From Trinickia dabaoshanensis (lineage in GTDB: Bacteria > Pseudomonadota > Gammaproteobacteria > Burkholderiales > Burkholderiaceae), in assembly GCF_002879885.1 (NCBI RefSeq), contig NZ_PNYA01000029.1, positions 1-64,000 of the forward strand: a DNA stretch of 64,000 nt, written 5' to 3'. Below are positions 1 to 7,278 of the stretch, piece by piece (the first letter of the stretch is position 1; every line of letters starts with the position of its first letter). Both the position numbers and the translations under genes were made by a program. The notes beneath the pieces are model-generated. The model was not told where the DNA came from. It worked only from the letters and a program-made list of their open reading frames with translations, and did not search any database.

Positions 1-63
1 ATCGAGGCATTCGGGCAGAAGTGAAACCTGCTTGCGGTCATCGCCTTCAACGAATCGCTTCAT
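1..63 (-). CDS. IS1182-family transposase, N-terminal 21 codons only
   Basis: Reading the minus strand from the ATG at 63 gives a peptide beginning MKRFVEGDDRKQ and continuing VSLLPECLD. This matches the conserved opening of IS1182-type DDE transposases (M-K-R-F-x-E-G-x-D-R, then L-L-P-E-C-L-D). The rest of the gene lies to the left of the window, so intactness of the catalytic domain cannot be judged. The reading frame is open to the window edge. Its presence marks this side of the region as a mobile-element junction. Confidence 0.75.
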   Translation of the reverse strand, partial: MKRFVEGDDRKQVSLLPECLD

Positions 64-131
64 GAGTCACCCGGCGGTCGATGCGTTGATTCAGTTTAGG
101 CGATGACTACGTTTTCACACAGCCTCGACCC
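1..131 (-). mobile_element. End of an IS1182-family insertion sequence (continues left of the window)
   Basis: The left edge holds the start of a transposase gene (codons at 1-63) followed outward by about 68 bases of IS terminus. The last bases, about 110-131, read on the minus strand as GGGTCGAGGCTGTGTGAAAA, which looks like the outer inverted repeat of such elements. The far end lies outside the window, so the target duplication cannot be checked and the exact boundary is uncertain by a few bases. Confidence 0.6.
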
Positions 132-280
132 AAAGGAGCCGGTGGAGGTGGCGAACCGCGGGCCCACAAGCAGACCGAGAAGCAGCCAAATCGGAGCACC
201 CAAAGGTGGTTGCGTGGCCGCCGGACTCATCGTCAAATTGGTAACGTGGAACTAACATTGCGAACCCGGCGTCGCGAAAA

Positions 281-706
281 TTACTCACGCTTAAAGCTGA
301 GAATAGCCCGTCCGATTGAATTCCCGGACACTAACGGATTCGGCATCCAGGCCGTGCTGACCTCAAGCGTGTCTCCATCAAGCTTATAGAAGCGTTCCTG
401 CTCACTGCCGTTCCAGGCTTCATTCCAAGACGAGTCAATCTTTGTAATGAACCTGTCCTCATCTATCCGATACCGTCCTGTATAGGCCATCACGGTACGG
501 AAGAGTGCCACCATCTTTTCATCTGTGTTTCCTGGCTCCCGCGTCTTTGAGGTAACCAATACCATCATTCGCCCATCAGAGCTGAAGATGAGGTACCCGT
601 TCGGGTTTGCGCCCCAAGGTTGCGTGCGCTCGTTTGAATCCTGAAGCTCGGCATAGAAAGAGATCAGCCGCCAGCAGCCGTGGAGTTCCGTATCGTGCTC
701 AGTCAT
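281..706 (-). CDS. Lipocalin-like domain protein (141 aa)
   Basis: This small soluble protein has the pattern of the bacterial lipocalin-like (Lipocalin_5) family: an early LxGxWxL-like stretch (residues 8-15), a G-Y-L-I-F/S-x-D-G-R-M segment around residues 37-47, and alternating beta-strand patterning to the end. No signal peptide or membrane segment is visible. It starts 3 bases after the stop of the DUF2867 gene on the same strand, so the two form a two-gene operon that faces away from the HxlR regulator. The ligand or substrate is unknown. Family members are often found beside stress or detoxification regulators, which fits this context but proves nothing about function. Confidence 0.7.
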   Translation of the reverse strand: MTEHDTELHGCWRLISFYAELQDSNERTQPWGANPNGYLIFSSDGRMMVLVTSKTREPGNTDEKMVALFRTVMAYTGRYRIDEDRFITKIDSSWNEAWNGSEQERFYKLDGDTLEVSTAWMPNPLVSGNSIGRAILSFKRE

Positions 707-709
707 GTT

Positions 710-1246
710 TCAGCCCGTCCTATCGCCAACGCATACACAAGTCCTCATTTCCCTTACTGCTCGTTCCAAATTCGCCCGCACAATAACGCGATGAAACGGC
801 GCAATGGTCGCAAGATAGACACGTCCCAGTCTGTTATGGCAATGCACCACTGTGCCCGCAAGCAGCTCGCGCCTATTTTCCGCATCGGCGAGAAGTTGGA
901 TGGTGACGCGAAAGTCCAGATGCCGGTCATCCGCGCCAACGACCAACTCCGTCGCACTCTGTGACAGCATCGGTAAGTAGCCGATAACCGGTCCACGCGC
1001 CGCCCCGGCAAGACCGACGGCGCGAGACGATTTGACGCCGACTGTCGCCATCACCACATCCCGGACATATGTGAGCGCACGAATCCATCCCGCCTGCCGC
1101 TCGAACGCGGTACGTGCCAGCACCTCGAGATCGTCGCTAGCTTCGGCCGGCAATTGAATTGCGAAGGCGTCCAGCAGGTCCGCACCCGCGTAGAGCGGCA
1201 CAAGCACACTGTCGCTAGGCATGGGCACGGCGCGCGCTTTGGTCAT
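710..1246 (-). CDS. DUF2867 domain protein (178 aa)
   Basis: The protein matches the DUF2867 pattern: an N-terminal acidic segment, a central block around FERQAGWIRALTYVRD (residues 48-64), then a DDRHLDFRVTI core and a C-terminal TIAPFHRVIVRANL motif. A second family member lies at 34028-34558 with the same landmarks (LFAQQPKWIARL, DDAHLDFRLS, IAPFHRMVVRAS). The function is unknown. It is the first gene of an operon with the lipocalin-like gene, and its upstream region carries three inverted repeats shared with the divergent HxlR gene. The ATG at 1246 has no strong ribosome-binding site, so the start is moderately certain. Confidence 0.75.
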   Translation of the reverse strand: MTKARAVPMPSDSVLVPLYAGADLLDAFAIQLPAEASDDLEVLARTAFERQAGWIRALTYVRDVVMATVGVKSSRAVGLAGAARGPVIGYLPMLSQSATELVVGADDRHLDFRVTIQLLADAENRRELLAGTVVHCHNRLGRVYLATIAPFHRVIVRANLERAVREMRTCVCVGDRTG

Positions 1247-1262
1247 GAGTTTAGCTACCGGA

Positions 1263-1363
1263 TGCTAGGGAGGGGAGTAGCAACTACCTCGACATGTGCT
1301 ACGCTTTTAATAGCAAGGAGAATGTAGCTAATTTTCCTGACATGCGCTACTGTTTTGATAGCA
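1263..1363. promoter_or_regulatory. Three inverted repeats, probable HxlR operators
   Basis: The interval between the divergent DUF2867 and HxlR genes holds repeated TGCTA/TAGCA half-sites: TGCTA-N10-TAGCA at 1263-1282, TGCTA-N9-TAGCA at 1297-1315, and CGCTA-N9-TAGCA at 1345-1363. The last two are 48 bp apart centre to centre. A TAGCTA element lies between them at 1325-1330. The dyad spacing suits a dimeric winged-helix regulator, and the neighbouring HxlR protein is the obvious candidate. Binding itself is inferred. Confidence 0.6.
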
Positions 1364-1380
1364 TCTTTGGAGCAAAAGAC

Positions 1381-1746
1381 TTGGCCGACACACCTCTCCC
1401 GGGCAATCCGGTTCGTGGCTCCCGTACAGGCCGGCCCGTTATGGCTCTGTTCGATCTTCTCGGGCGCAACTGGACCATGAGAATATTGTGGGAGTTGTGC
1501 CATGACGGACCATGCACGTTTCGAGAATTGCAGGGTCAGTGTGAGTCCGTTTCCCCTGGTGTCCTCAACTCGCGTCTCAAGGAACTCCGCGAGTCGCAAC
1601 TCGTCGAGCTGGGTGCCGAGGGCTACCAGCCGACGCCCATGGGAAGGAGCTTGTTTGAAGTACTCCTTCCGTTGGATCGGTGGTCGAAACGCTGGGCTAC
1701 TTCATTGGCGCGCGATCGTTGCGATGAACCTAGAAACCGCAGTTGA
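1381..1746 (+). CDS. HxlR-family transcriptional regulator
   Basis: The product is a winged-helix HxlR-type regulator, with a GRNWTMRILWEL helix, the FRELQGQC-VSPGVLNSRLKELRES recognition region, and the usual wing (LVELGAEGYQPTPMGRSL). I place the start at TTG 1381 because GGAG at 1369-1372 precedes it by 8 bases. That start also puts all three dyads upstream of the coding region. The ATGs at 1294 and 1342 have no ribosome-binding site and would place the dyads inside the gene. HxlR proteins often sense reactive electrophiles or quinones and control a divergent gene. Here the divergent targets would be the DUF2867/lipocalin pair. No obvious N-terminal redox cysteine is present with the TTG start. 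Confidence 0.8.
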   Translation: MADTPLPGNPVRGSRTGRPVMALFDLLGRNWTMRILWELCHDGPCTFRELQGQCESVSPGVLNSRLKELRESQLVELGAEGYQPTPMGRSLFEVLLPLDRWSKRWATSLARDRCDEPRNRS

Positions 1747-1822
1747 CCGCTTACCTTCGCGAGAGAAGCCTCGCCCTGATGTTCTTGAGATCGCAACTGT
1801 TGCTCAGTCCTGGTCGAAAAAA

Positions 1823-1854
1823 TATACAGCCATTCTGTACAGATAAACTGTATA
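1823..1854. promoter_or_regulatory. Nested palindrome, probable MarR operator
   Basis: A 32-bp symmetric element sits 18 bp before the MarR start codon. The inner part is the perfect palindrome TCTGTACAGA (1834-1843). The outer arms TATACAG (1823-1829) and CTGTATA (1848-1854) share exactly the same centre. Size and symmetry suit a MarR dimer, and the position next to the start suggests autorepression of the operon. Confidence 0.65.
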
Positions 1855-1871
1855 CCTGCTATCATCGTTTC

Positions 1872-2324
1872 ATGATGAAGCAATCAAATACCTCCGACAG
1901 TCCCGAATTGGCCGCTCTGGCGGGGGAACTGCGCATTTCTCTGGGCAAGCTGATTCGACGGTTGCGGGAGCAGGCGCATTCGGGCGACTTCACGTCCGCC
2001 CAGAAGTCGGTTCTTCTTCGTCTGGATCGCGACGGGCCCACGACCGTCTCCGCCCTCGCCCGCGCGGAAAGCGTGCGTCCGCAGTCCATGCGAATCACGG
2101 TAGCCGGTCTGGAGGCGATGGGGGCCATCAGCGGTGAGCCCGACCCGGCCGATGGCCGGCAAACACTGATAAACCTGACGCCCCGTTTCCGGAAACAGCT
2201 CAAGGCGAGCCGGGCTGCCAAAGAAGACTGGCTCGTCCGCGCCCTCCAGGCGCAACTTTCTCCCGAGGAACAAGGCGAACTCATGGCCGCGGTCAAACTG
2301 CTAGAGCGCGTCGCCGCCTTCTGA
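1872..2324 (+). CDS. MarR-family transcriptional regulator (150 aa)
   Basis: This is a typical MarR regulator, with an N-terminal dimerisation helix, a winged helix-turn-helix (SALARAESVRPQSMRITVAGLEAMG), and the wing with the diagnostic D-P-A-D-G-R-Q motif near residues 90-96. An upstream extension of the reading frame to 1743 is possible, but it would run through the operator at 1823-1854, so the ATG pair at 1872/1875 is preferred. The gene heads a tight four-gene operon (isochorismatase-fold protein 25 bp later, small membrane protein, MFS exporter), so it probably represses an efflux or detoxification unit in response to a small aromatic ligand. The ligand is not known. Confidence 0.88.
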   Translation: MMKQSNTSDSPELAALAGELRISLGKLIRRLREQAHSGDFTSAQKSVLLRLDRDGPTTVSALARAESVRPQSMRITVAGLEAMGAISGEPDPADGRQTLINLTPRFRKQLKASRAAKEDWLVRALQAQLSPEEQGELMAAVKLLERVAAF

Positions 2325-2349
2325 GCCATTCCCAGCGGTTGGAACTAAC

Positions 2350-2913
2350 ATGCCCCTCACCACACTCGATCCGATGACCGCCCTCGTCGTCGTTGACCTG
2401 CAAAATGGCATCGTCGGCTCTTCCTTCGTCCATCCCATCGAGGGGATCGTGAGTCGTTCGCGCGCGCTGCTCGACGCGTTTCGCGAACGCGGCCTGCCGG
2501 TCGTCCTCGTCAACGTTGCCGGGGTAGCGCCCGGCCGTACGGAGCGGCAGCGCCGCAGCGAACCGTATCCGGACGGGTGGACCGAGTTCATCCCCGAACT
2601 CGATCAGCAACCCGGCGACATCGTTGTAACGAAGCGAACCTGGGGCGCGTTCGCCAGCACCGACCTCGAAGACCGGCTGAAGTCGATGGGCGTCACCCAG
2701 GTCGTCATCGCCGGAGTCGCCACCGGAACCGGCGTCGAGTCGACGGCACGCCAGGCGTACGAGCACGGCTTCAACGTCACGCTGGCCCTAGACGCCATGA
2801 CCGACGCGCGTCCCGAGGCCCACGACTACAGCATCAAGAACGTCTTCCCGAAGCTAGGCGAAACAGGCACGGCTCAGGACATCATCGATCTGCTGGCCAC
2901 AAGGAGTGCCTGA
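2350..2913 (+). CDS. Isochorismatase-fold hydrolase without the catalytic cysteine
   Basis: The 187-residue protein has the isochorismatase-like fold, with the D-L-Q-N-G motif (Asp16), the lysine in VTKRTWGAF (Lys95) and the cis-peptide region VIAGVATGTGVE. In cysteine hydrolases such as nicotinamidase the last motif carries the nucleophilic Cys; here the position is Gly128. Vinyl-ether-cleaving members (isochorismatase EntB, PhzD) also lack this Cys, so this may be a non-cysteine hydrolase or an inactive paralogue. It is cytosolic, with no signal peptide. It is the second gene of the MarR operon and ends 2 bases before the next start codon. Confidence 0.82.
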   Translation: MPLTTLDPMTALVVVDLQNGIVGSSFVHPIEGIVSRSRALLDAFRERGLPVVLVNVAGVAPGRTERQRRSEPYPDGWTEFIPELDQQPGDIVVTKRTWGAFASTDLEDRLKSMGVTQVVIAGVATGTGVESTARQAYEHGFNVTLALDAMTDARPEAHDYSIKNVFPKLGETGTAQDIIDLLATRSA

Positions 2914-2915
2914 GA

Positions 2916-3245
2916 ATGGAATGGCTTTATCTCGTGTCGTGGTTCTTTGCGGGTGCCTTTCTCACGAATGCCGTGCCGCACTACGTCAGCGGCGTGATGG
3001 GAAAACCGTTCCAAAGTCCATTCGCGAAGCCGCCGGGGCAAGGGCTGTCTTCGTCGACCGTGAACGTGCTCTGGGGTTTCCTCAATCTGGTCATCGGCTA
3101 CCTGCTCCTTTGCCGTGTCGGGAATTTCAATCCGAGGGATACGAGTGACGCCATCGCGCTCGGGCTCGGGGCCCTGGCACTCGGCCTACCCTCGGCACGA
3201 CATTTCGGCCGCTTCCACGGCGGCAATACACCGGGGCATCCGTGA
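2916..3245 (+). CDS. Small integral membrane protein of unknown function (109 aa)
   Basis: The protein starts MEWLYLVSWFFAGAF and shows about three hydrophobic stretches (residues 1-22, 45-67 and 78-95), so it is likely an inner-membrane protein. I do not recognise a named family with certainty. The ATG at 2916 follows an AAGGAG-type site near 2900-2905. The 3' end overlaps the MFS gene by 4 bases (GTGA), so the two are probably translationally coupled. Its place between an isochorismatase-fold protein and an exporter suggests a helper role in the same detoxification unit, but nothing in the sequence proves it. Confidence 0.75.
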   Translation: MEWLYLVSWFFAGAFLTNAVPHYVSGVMGKPFQSPFAKPPGQGLSSSTVNVLWGFLNLVIGYLLLCRVGNFNPRDTSDAIALGLGALALGLPSARHFGRFHGGNTPGHP

Positions 3246-4495
3246 GCGAACCGGCAACCGGCGTCTTCCGTTCGCTGAGAAACGTCAACTACCGCATATG
3301 GGCGGTAGGCGCGCTGGTCTCCAACGTGGGCACGTGGATGCAACGCACGGCTCAGGACTGGCTGGTACTGACCCAACTCACGCATCACAATGCGGCGGCC
3401 GTGGGCACTGTGATGGCCCTCCAGTTCGGGCCACAGCTTCTGCTGTTGCCCTGGACAGGATTCGCCGCCGATCACTACAACCAGCGCAAACTGTTGATGG
3501 CAACCCAGGCCGCGTTGGGCGTTCTAGCCTTGGTGCTCGGTTTTCTCACGGTTACCCGCATCGTCCAACTTTGGCACGTCTACGTATTCGCCTTTCTGTC
3601 AGGCTGCGCCGCGGCGTTCGATGCGCCCGTGCGTCAAACATTCGTGGCCGAACTTGTCGGCGATGCGGATCTCCCGAACGCGGTCGCGCTCAACTCGACT
3701 TCATTCAACGCGGCGCGGATGATCGGGCCGGCGGTGGCCGGTCTGGTCATCGCTTCGATCGGCACAGGCTGGGCATTCGTGGTCAACGGCGCCAGCTTCG
3801 TAGCGGTGCTGGTCTCCCTGTTTCTGCTGCGTGTCTCCGCTCTGAAAGCAAACCCACGAGCCCGCCGGACCAAGGGTAGTCTTACGGAGGGATTGCGCTA
3901 TGTGTGGGCCCGACCGGACCTCAAGGCGATCCTCGTCATGCTGTTCCTGATCGGCACGTTCGGACTGAATTTCCCGATCTTCATCTCGACCATGGCCGTC
4001 AGTGTCTTTCACACGGATGCACGTGGCTACGGGCTGCTGTCGTCGATCATGGCCGTCGGCACCATGTCAGGGGCACTGCTTGCAGCCCGCCGCGATCGGC
4101 CACGGTTCATGTCCCTGTTGATCGGCGCCGCGATTTTTGGAATCGGCTGCGCGCTGGCCGCCATCGCCCCGGGGTACCGGCTATTCGCCGGCGCGTTAGT
4201 CGTCATCGGTGTGGCCGCCTTGACCTTCACCACCGCGACCAACAGCCTGATGCAACTCACCACCGAGCCTGCCATGCGGGGACGCGTGATGGCTCTGCGC
4301 GTGGCCATTGCGCTCGGCTGCACGCCGCTCGGAGCGCCGGTCGTGGGTTGGGTGGCCGATCATCTGGGGCCACGCTGGGCGCTCGGCGTCGGCGCGGCGT
4401 CGGGCTTTGCCGCGGCGATGGTAGCCATCCACGCCATGACGCAACAGGTTCATCGGCCACGCGCAGGCCGATTCGAACAGCACGACTTGCAGTGA
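3242..4495 (+). CDS. MFS transporter, MFS_3/EntS-like exporter (417 aa)
   Basis: This is a major-facilitator protein with 10-12 hydrophobic helices. It opens FRSLRNVNYRIWAVGALVSN and has TWMQRTAQDWLVL in helix 1, the loop 2-3 motif GFAADHYNQRKLL (a form of the GxxxDRxGRR signature), and FDAPVRQTFVAELVG, which is typical of the MFS_3 group containing the enterobactin exporter EntS. It begins with GTG at 3242, overlapping the small membrane protein by 4 bases. As the last gene of a MarR-controlled operon it is probably a drug or metabolite exporter. The substrate is unknown. The gene converges on the next minus-strand gene with only 8 bases between them. Confidence 0.88.
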   Translation: MSEPATGVFRSLRNVNYRIWAVGALVSNVGTWMQRTAQDWLVLTQLTHHNAAAVGTVMALQFGPQLLLLPWTGFAADHYNQRKLLMATQAALGVLALVLGFLTVTRIVQLWHVYVFAFLSGCAAAFDAPVRQTFVAELVGDADLPNAVALNSTSFNAARMIGPAVAGLVIASIGTGWAFVVNGASFVAVLVSLFLLRVSALKANPRARRTKGSLTEGLRYVWARPDLKAILVMLFLIGTFGLNFPIFISTMAVSVFHTDARGYGLLSSIMAVGTMSGALLAARRDRPRFMSLLIGAAIFGIGCALAAIAPGYRLFAGALVVIGVAALTFTTATNSLMQLTTEPAMRGRVMALRVAIALGCTPLGAPVVGWVADHLGPRWALGVGAASGFAAAMVAIHAMTQQVHRPRAGRFEQHDLQ

Positions 4496-4503
4496 TGCGG
4501 CGA

Positions 4504-4887
4504 TCAGAGATCGCCGCGCACCTCGCCGGTTCCAAGCGCATTTCGCTGTCTGTTGACCTCGGCCCAAAGCTCGTCGCTATCGTCGTTACGTAGCTGGATC
4601 ACCCACTCCAATTGATCGCCCGCCACGCCGAAGTAGTCGAGGATTTCCTTCCGAACCGCGCTCATGAACTGCGCGTATTCCGGCGTTTCTTGGGCCTGCG
4701 CGTGCAAGGCGTCGTATTCCACATCGTCCACGCCGCCGCCCTGCTCGTCGATATAGCGCGAGATCCATTGGTCCCGTTCGTAGTCGTAGTCAGCTTCGGC
4801 GCGCATCGCCTGTGCAGCCGTGTCGAAATCCAGTCGAGCGAACGCGGCGATCGCCGCCGTTGTCGCCTCGTCGAATGTAGTCGTCAT
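4504..4887 (-). CDS. Hypothetical acidic protein (127 aa)
   Basis: I do not recognise this protein. It is soluble, acidic and helical, with DYDYERDQWISRYIDEQ and an EYAQFMSAVRKEILDYFG segment. There is no signal peptide, membrane segment or known catalytic motif. The start at 4887 is chosen because GAGG lies 6 bases before that ATG, while an ATG 12 bases upstream lies almost on top of the same site. It stands alone, convergent with the MFS operon. Codon usage looks like that of its neighbours. Confidence 0.6.
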   Translation of the reverse strand: MTTTFDEATTAAIAAFARLDFDTAAQAMRAEADYDYERDQWISRYIDEQGGGVDDVEYDALHAQAQETPEYAQFMSAVRKEILDYFGVAGDQLEWVIQLRNDDSDELWAEVNRQRNALGTGEVRGDL

Positions 4888-5220
4888 CGCATACCTCAAG
4901 TTATCCGTGGAACATCATCGCGCCGGCACGTTTCATGCGCGTCACGCGGGTCATGTATGGCTCGGAACGGCCGCAGCGCCGTTGCGAAGTCAATAGGGGC
5001 GATATTGTCGGCCAACCCAAGCCAAACCGCCACATGTGGACGTTCTCGATCGATTCGGCCGATCCGCCGATATTTGCTGAAGTTTTCGGGTGGAGAACCG
5101 ATATACCACTAGGGAGACACGTCGGCTTGCCGATGAGGGTCCCGGCCCTAATCTCCGTGCACGTGGGTAGTGCTGGGCCGGCCTGCGGCTGCGCGCCTCC
5201 TCGTTGCCATGCCGCCTTCG
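4888..5220. other. Intergenic stretch without a recognised gene
   Basis: This interval separates the divergent hypothetical gene and the GGDEF-EAL gene. Reading frames here lack ribosome-binding sites and family resemblance. It probably carries the promoters of both genes, but I see no clear operator or structured RNA. Confidence 0.4.
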
Positions 5221-7230
5221 ATGAACTCTGCTTTGTATTCAAATAATCCGCGATCCGGACAGCGTTGGTGGCAGCCCCGCGCGCCGCGGGGCGCCAGTTT
5301 GCCCGCGACGATGGGGCTCGTTCTGCTCGGGCTGGCGCTGTTTGCTGGCGGCCTTGGCTACATCGTGGCATCCCGCGAAGAGGTTACCGCTCGGCGCGTC
5401 CACGCGCTCCATGCGCGAAACGACATCGACCTGTTGCAAGAGCTGTATCTGCGTACGAACGCGGACTTCCTTCAAGGCTTCGGGACCACGCGCGTCGCAT
5501 CTTTCGCGTGGCCCGTGCCGCGAGTGGGCGCGGCGCTCGCCAGCTTTCGGCGGCTCGAGACGAGCTATGCCGGGGCCCCCGGCGCCGCAACGATACAGGT
5601 GCTCCGGCAGGAGACCGCACGCTGGGCATGGCTGCTCGCCGACATCACAGTGTCGGCGCAGGTTGCAAATGGCCGCGCATCGGTCGATACGGCCAAATTG
5701 CTCGAGGCAAACCGATTGCTCGCCCGAATGGAGGGGCAATTGACGAGTTTGCGAGATGGGCAAACGCACATATTGCGATCGATGGCCGATACGGCCAGTA
5801 AACACGAGGCTATCGAAGGCGCGGTGCTAGCCCTTTCCGGGCTGCTCGCGTGTGCGCTCCTCAGCTATGCACTCATCGGGCGCTATCGGGCCCGATTGGA
5901 ACGTCATAAAGTGCACCTTGCCGCGGCCCGCCGCGACGCCCTCACGGATCTGCCTAACCGCGTCACCCTGCGCGAACTCATGGATCAAGCAGTCTCCCGG
6001 AAGGAAGCATTCGCGCTGCTGTTCATCGACCTCGACCGGTTCAAAGACATCAACGACAGTCTCGGCCATGGCGCGGGAGACCGCCTGTTGCGCGAAGTCG
6101 CGCAACGCCTCGCACGTTGCGTGGGCGAGCACGGCCTAGTGACGCGATACGGAGGAGACGAGTTCGTGGCGATGCTCCACGGCCCGCATGAGGACGGACG
6201 GCTCACCGAACTGCTCTGCCGCATCGCGCGCGCGTTCGAAATGCCGGTGCAAATCGACGACGTGCAGTTGCGCGTTCAGTCGAGCATCGGCGTTGCGTGC
6301 TATCCCGATGACGCCTCCGATGCGGAAAGCCTTCTCAAGCATGCAGACCTCGCGATGTATCGGGCCAAGGCGCGGGGACGCGATGCGGTCGAACGGTTCA
6401 ATCCGTCGTTCGCGCACGCGGCTGACCGGCGTATCAAGCTGTCGCAACGGTTACGAGCGGCACTGGAGTCCAACGCCTTCGAGATTGCCTACCAACCGCA
6501 AATCGATGTGCATACCTATGAGGTGACAGGCGTGGAGGCCCTGCTGCGTTGGAATGACTCGGAGATGGGCATCGTCAGTCCGGCCACGTTCATACCGATT
6601 GCCGAGGACATCGGCCTGATCGGGCAGTTGGGTGAGTGGGTTCTGCATACCGCGTGCAAACAGGCGAAATACTGGTCGAAGTCCCATCCCGCCTTAAGCG
6701 TGTCCGTGAACGTTTCACCGCGTCAGCTCGGTCGCGGCGATTTCTGCGAAGTCGTTCGGCGAGCGCTAGTTGCATCCGGTCTCGCCGCCGACCGGCTCGA
6801 ACTCGAAATCACCGAAGGCGCGATGCTCGCGCCCGGAGCGGTATCGACCCTACAGGCACTCAAGGAGCTAGGGGTGGCGATCGCCATCGACGATTTCGGA
6901 ACCGGGTATTCGAGCCTCTCATACTTGCGCACGTTTCACGCGGACCGCTTGAAGATCGATATGTCCTTTATCCGCGGCATTGGGTCGAACCATGCGGACG
7001 AAGCGATTATCCGGGCAATTCTGGCGCTTGCGCGCCGCCTGGACTTCGAAGTCGTCGCGGAAGGCGTGGAGCGGCCGGACCAGTTGGCTTTCGTTGCCGC
7101 GGACGGTTGCCGCTTCGTCCAGGGCTACCACTTTTGTGCTCCGCTCCCGGCCGACGACATTCCCGGGTATATCGGAAAATTCAAGAGCGGGCAACGCACG
7201 CACGCGTCTTTGCATCCGTCCGCGAAGTGA
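5221..7230 (+). CDS. Membrane-bound diguanylate cyclase/phosphodiesterase (GGDEF-EAL)
   Basis: The protein makes and/or degrades cyclic di-GMP. From the ATG at 5221 it has 669 residues. One membrane helix lies at about residues 30-52, followed by a periplasmic helical sensor region of about 145 residues. A second helix lies at about 197-222, then a GGDEF domain and an EAL domain. The GGDEF motif is intact (residues 311-315). The EAL motif is intact (residues 439-441, EALLRW), with later phosphodiesterase landmarks DDFGTGYSSLSYL, EVVAEGVE and a QGYHF end. Both activities are therefore possible. The start is uncertain: upstream in-frame GTG/ATG codons at 5170 and 5209 exist and none has a good ribosome-binding site. 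It stands alone, convergent with hipA. Confidence 0.92.
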   Translation: MNSALYSNNPRSGQRWWQPRAPRGASLPATMGLVLLGLALFAGGLGYIVASREEVTARRVHALHARNDIDLLQELYLRTNADFLQGFGTTRVASFAWPVPRVGAALASFRRLETSYAGAPGAATIQVLRQETARWAWLLADITVSAQVANGRASVDTAKLLEANRLLARMEGQLTSLRDGQTHILRSMADTASKHEAIEGAVLALSGLLACALLSYALIGRYRARLERHKVHLAAARRDALTDLPNRVTLRELMDQAVSRKEAFALLFIDLDRFKDINDSLGHGAGDRLLREVAQRLARCVGEHGLVTRYGGDEFVAMLHGPHEDGRLTELLCRIARAFEMPVQIDDVQLRVQSSIGVACYPDDASDAESLLKHADLAMYRAKARGRDAVERFNPSFAHAADRRIKLSQRLRAALESNAFEIAYQPQIDVHTYEVTGVEALLRWNDSEMGIVSPATFIPIAEDIGLIGQLGEWVLHTACKQAKYWSKSHPALSVSVNVSPRQLGRGDFCEVVRRALVASGLAADRLELEITEGAMLAPGAVSTLQALKELGVAIAIDDFGTGYSSLSYLRTFHADRLKIDMSFIRGIGSNHADEAIIRAILALARRLDFEVVAEGVERPDQLAFVAADGCRFVQGYHFCAPLPADDIPGYIGKFKSGQRTHASLHPSAK

Positions 7231-7278
7231 CCCTTACCCGCGCGAACGTGTGTTGAGAGCACACCATCGAAAGAGAGA

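Noticed and set aside
2577-2915. Long upstream extension of the small membrane protein gene
   Set aside because: The extra part is an Arg/His-rich shadow of the isochorismatase gene in another frame; the ATG at 2916 gives a normal membrane protein.
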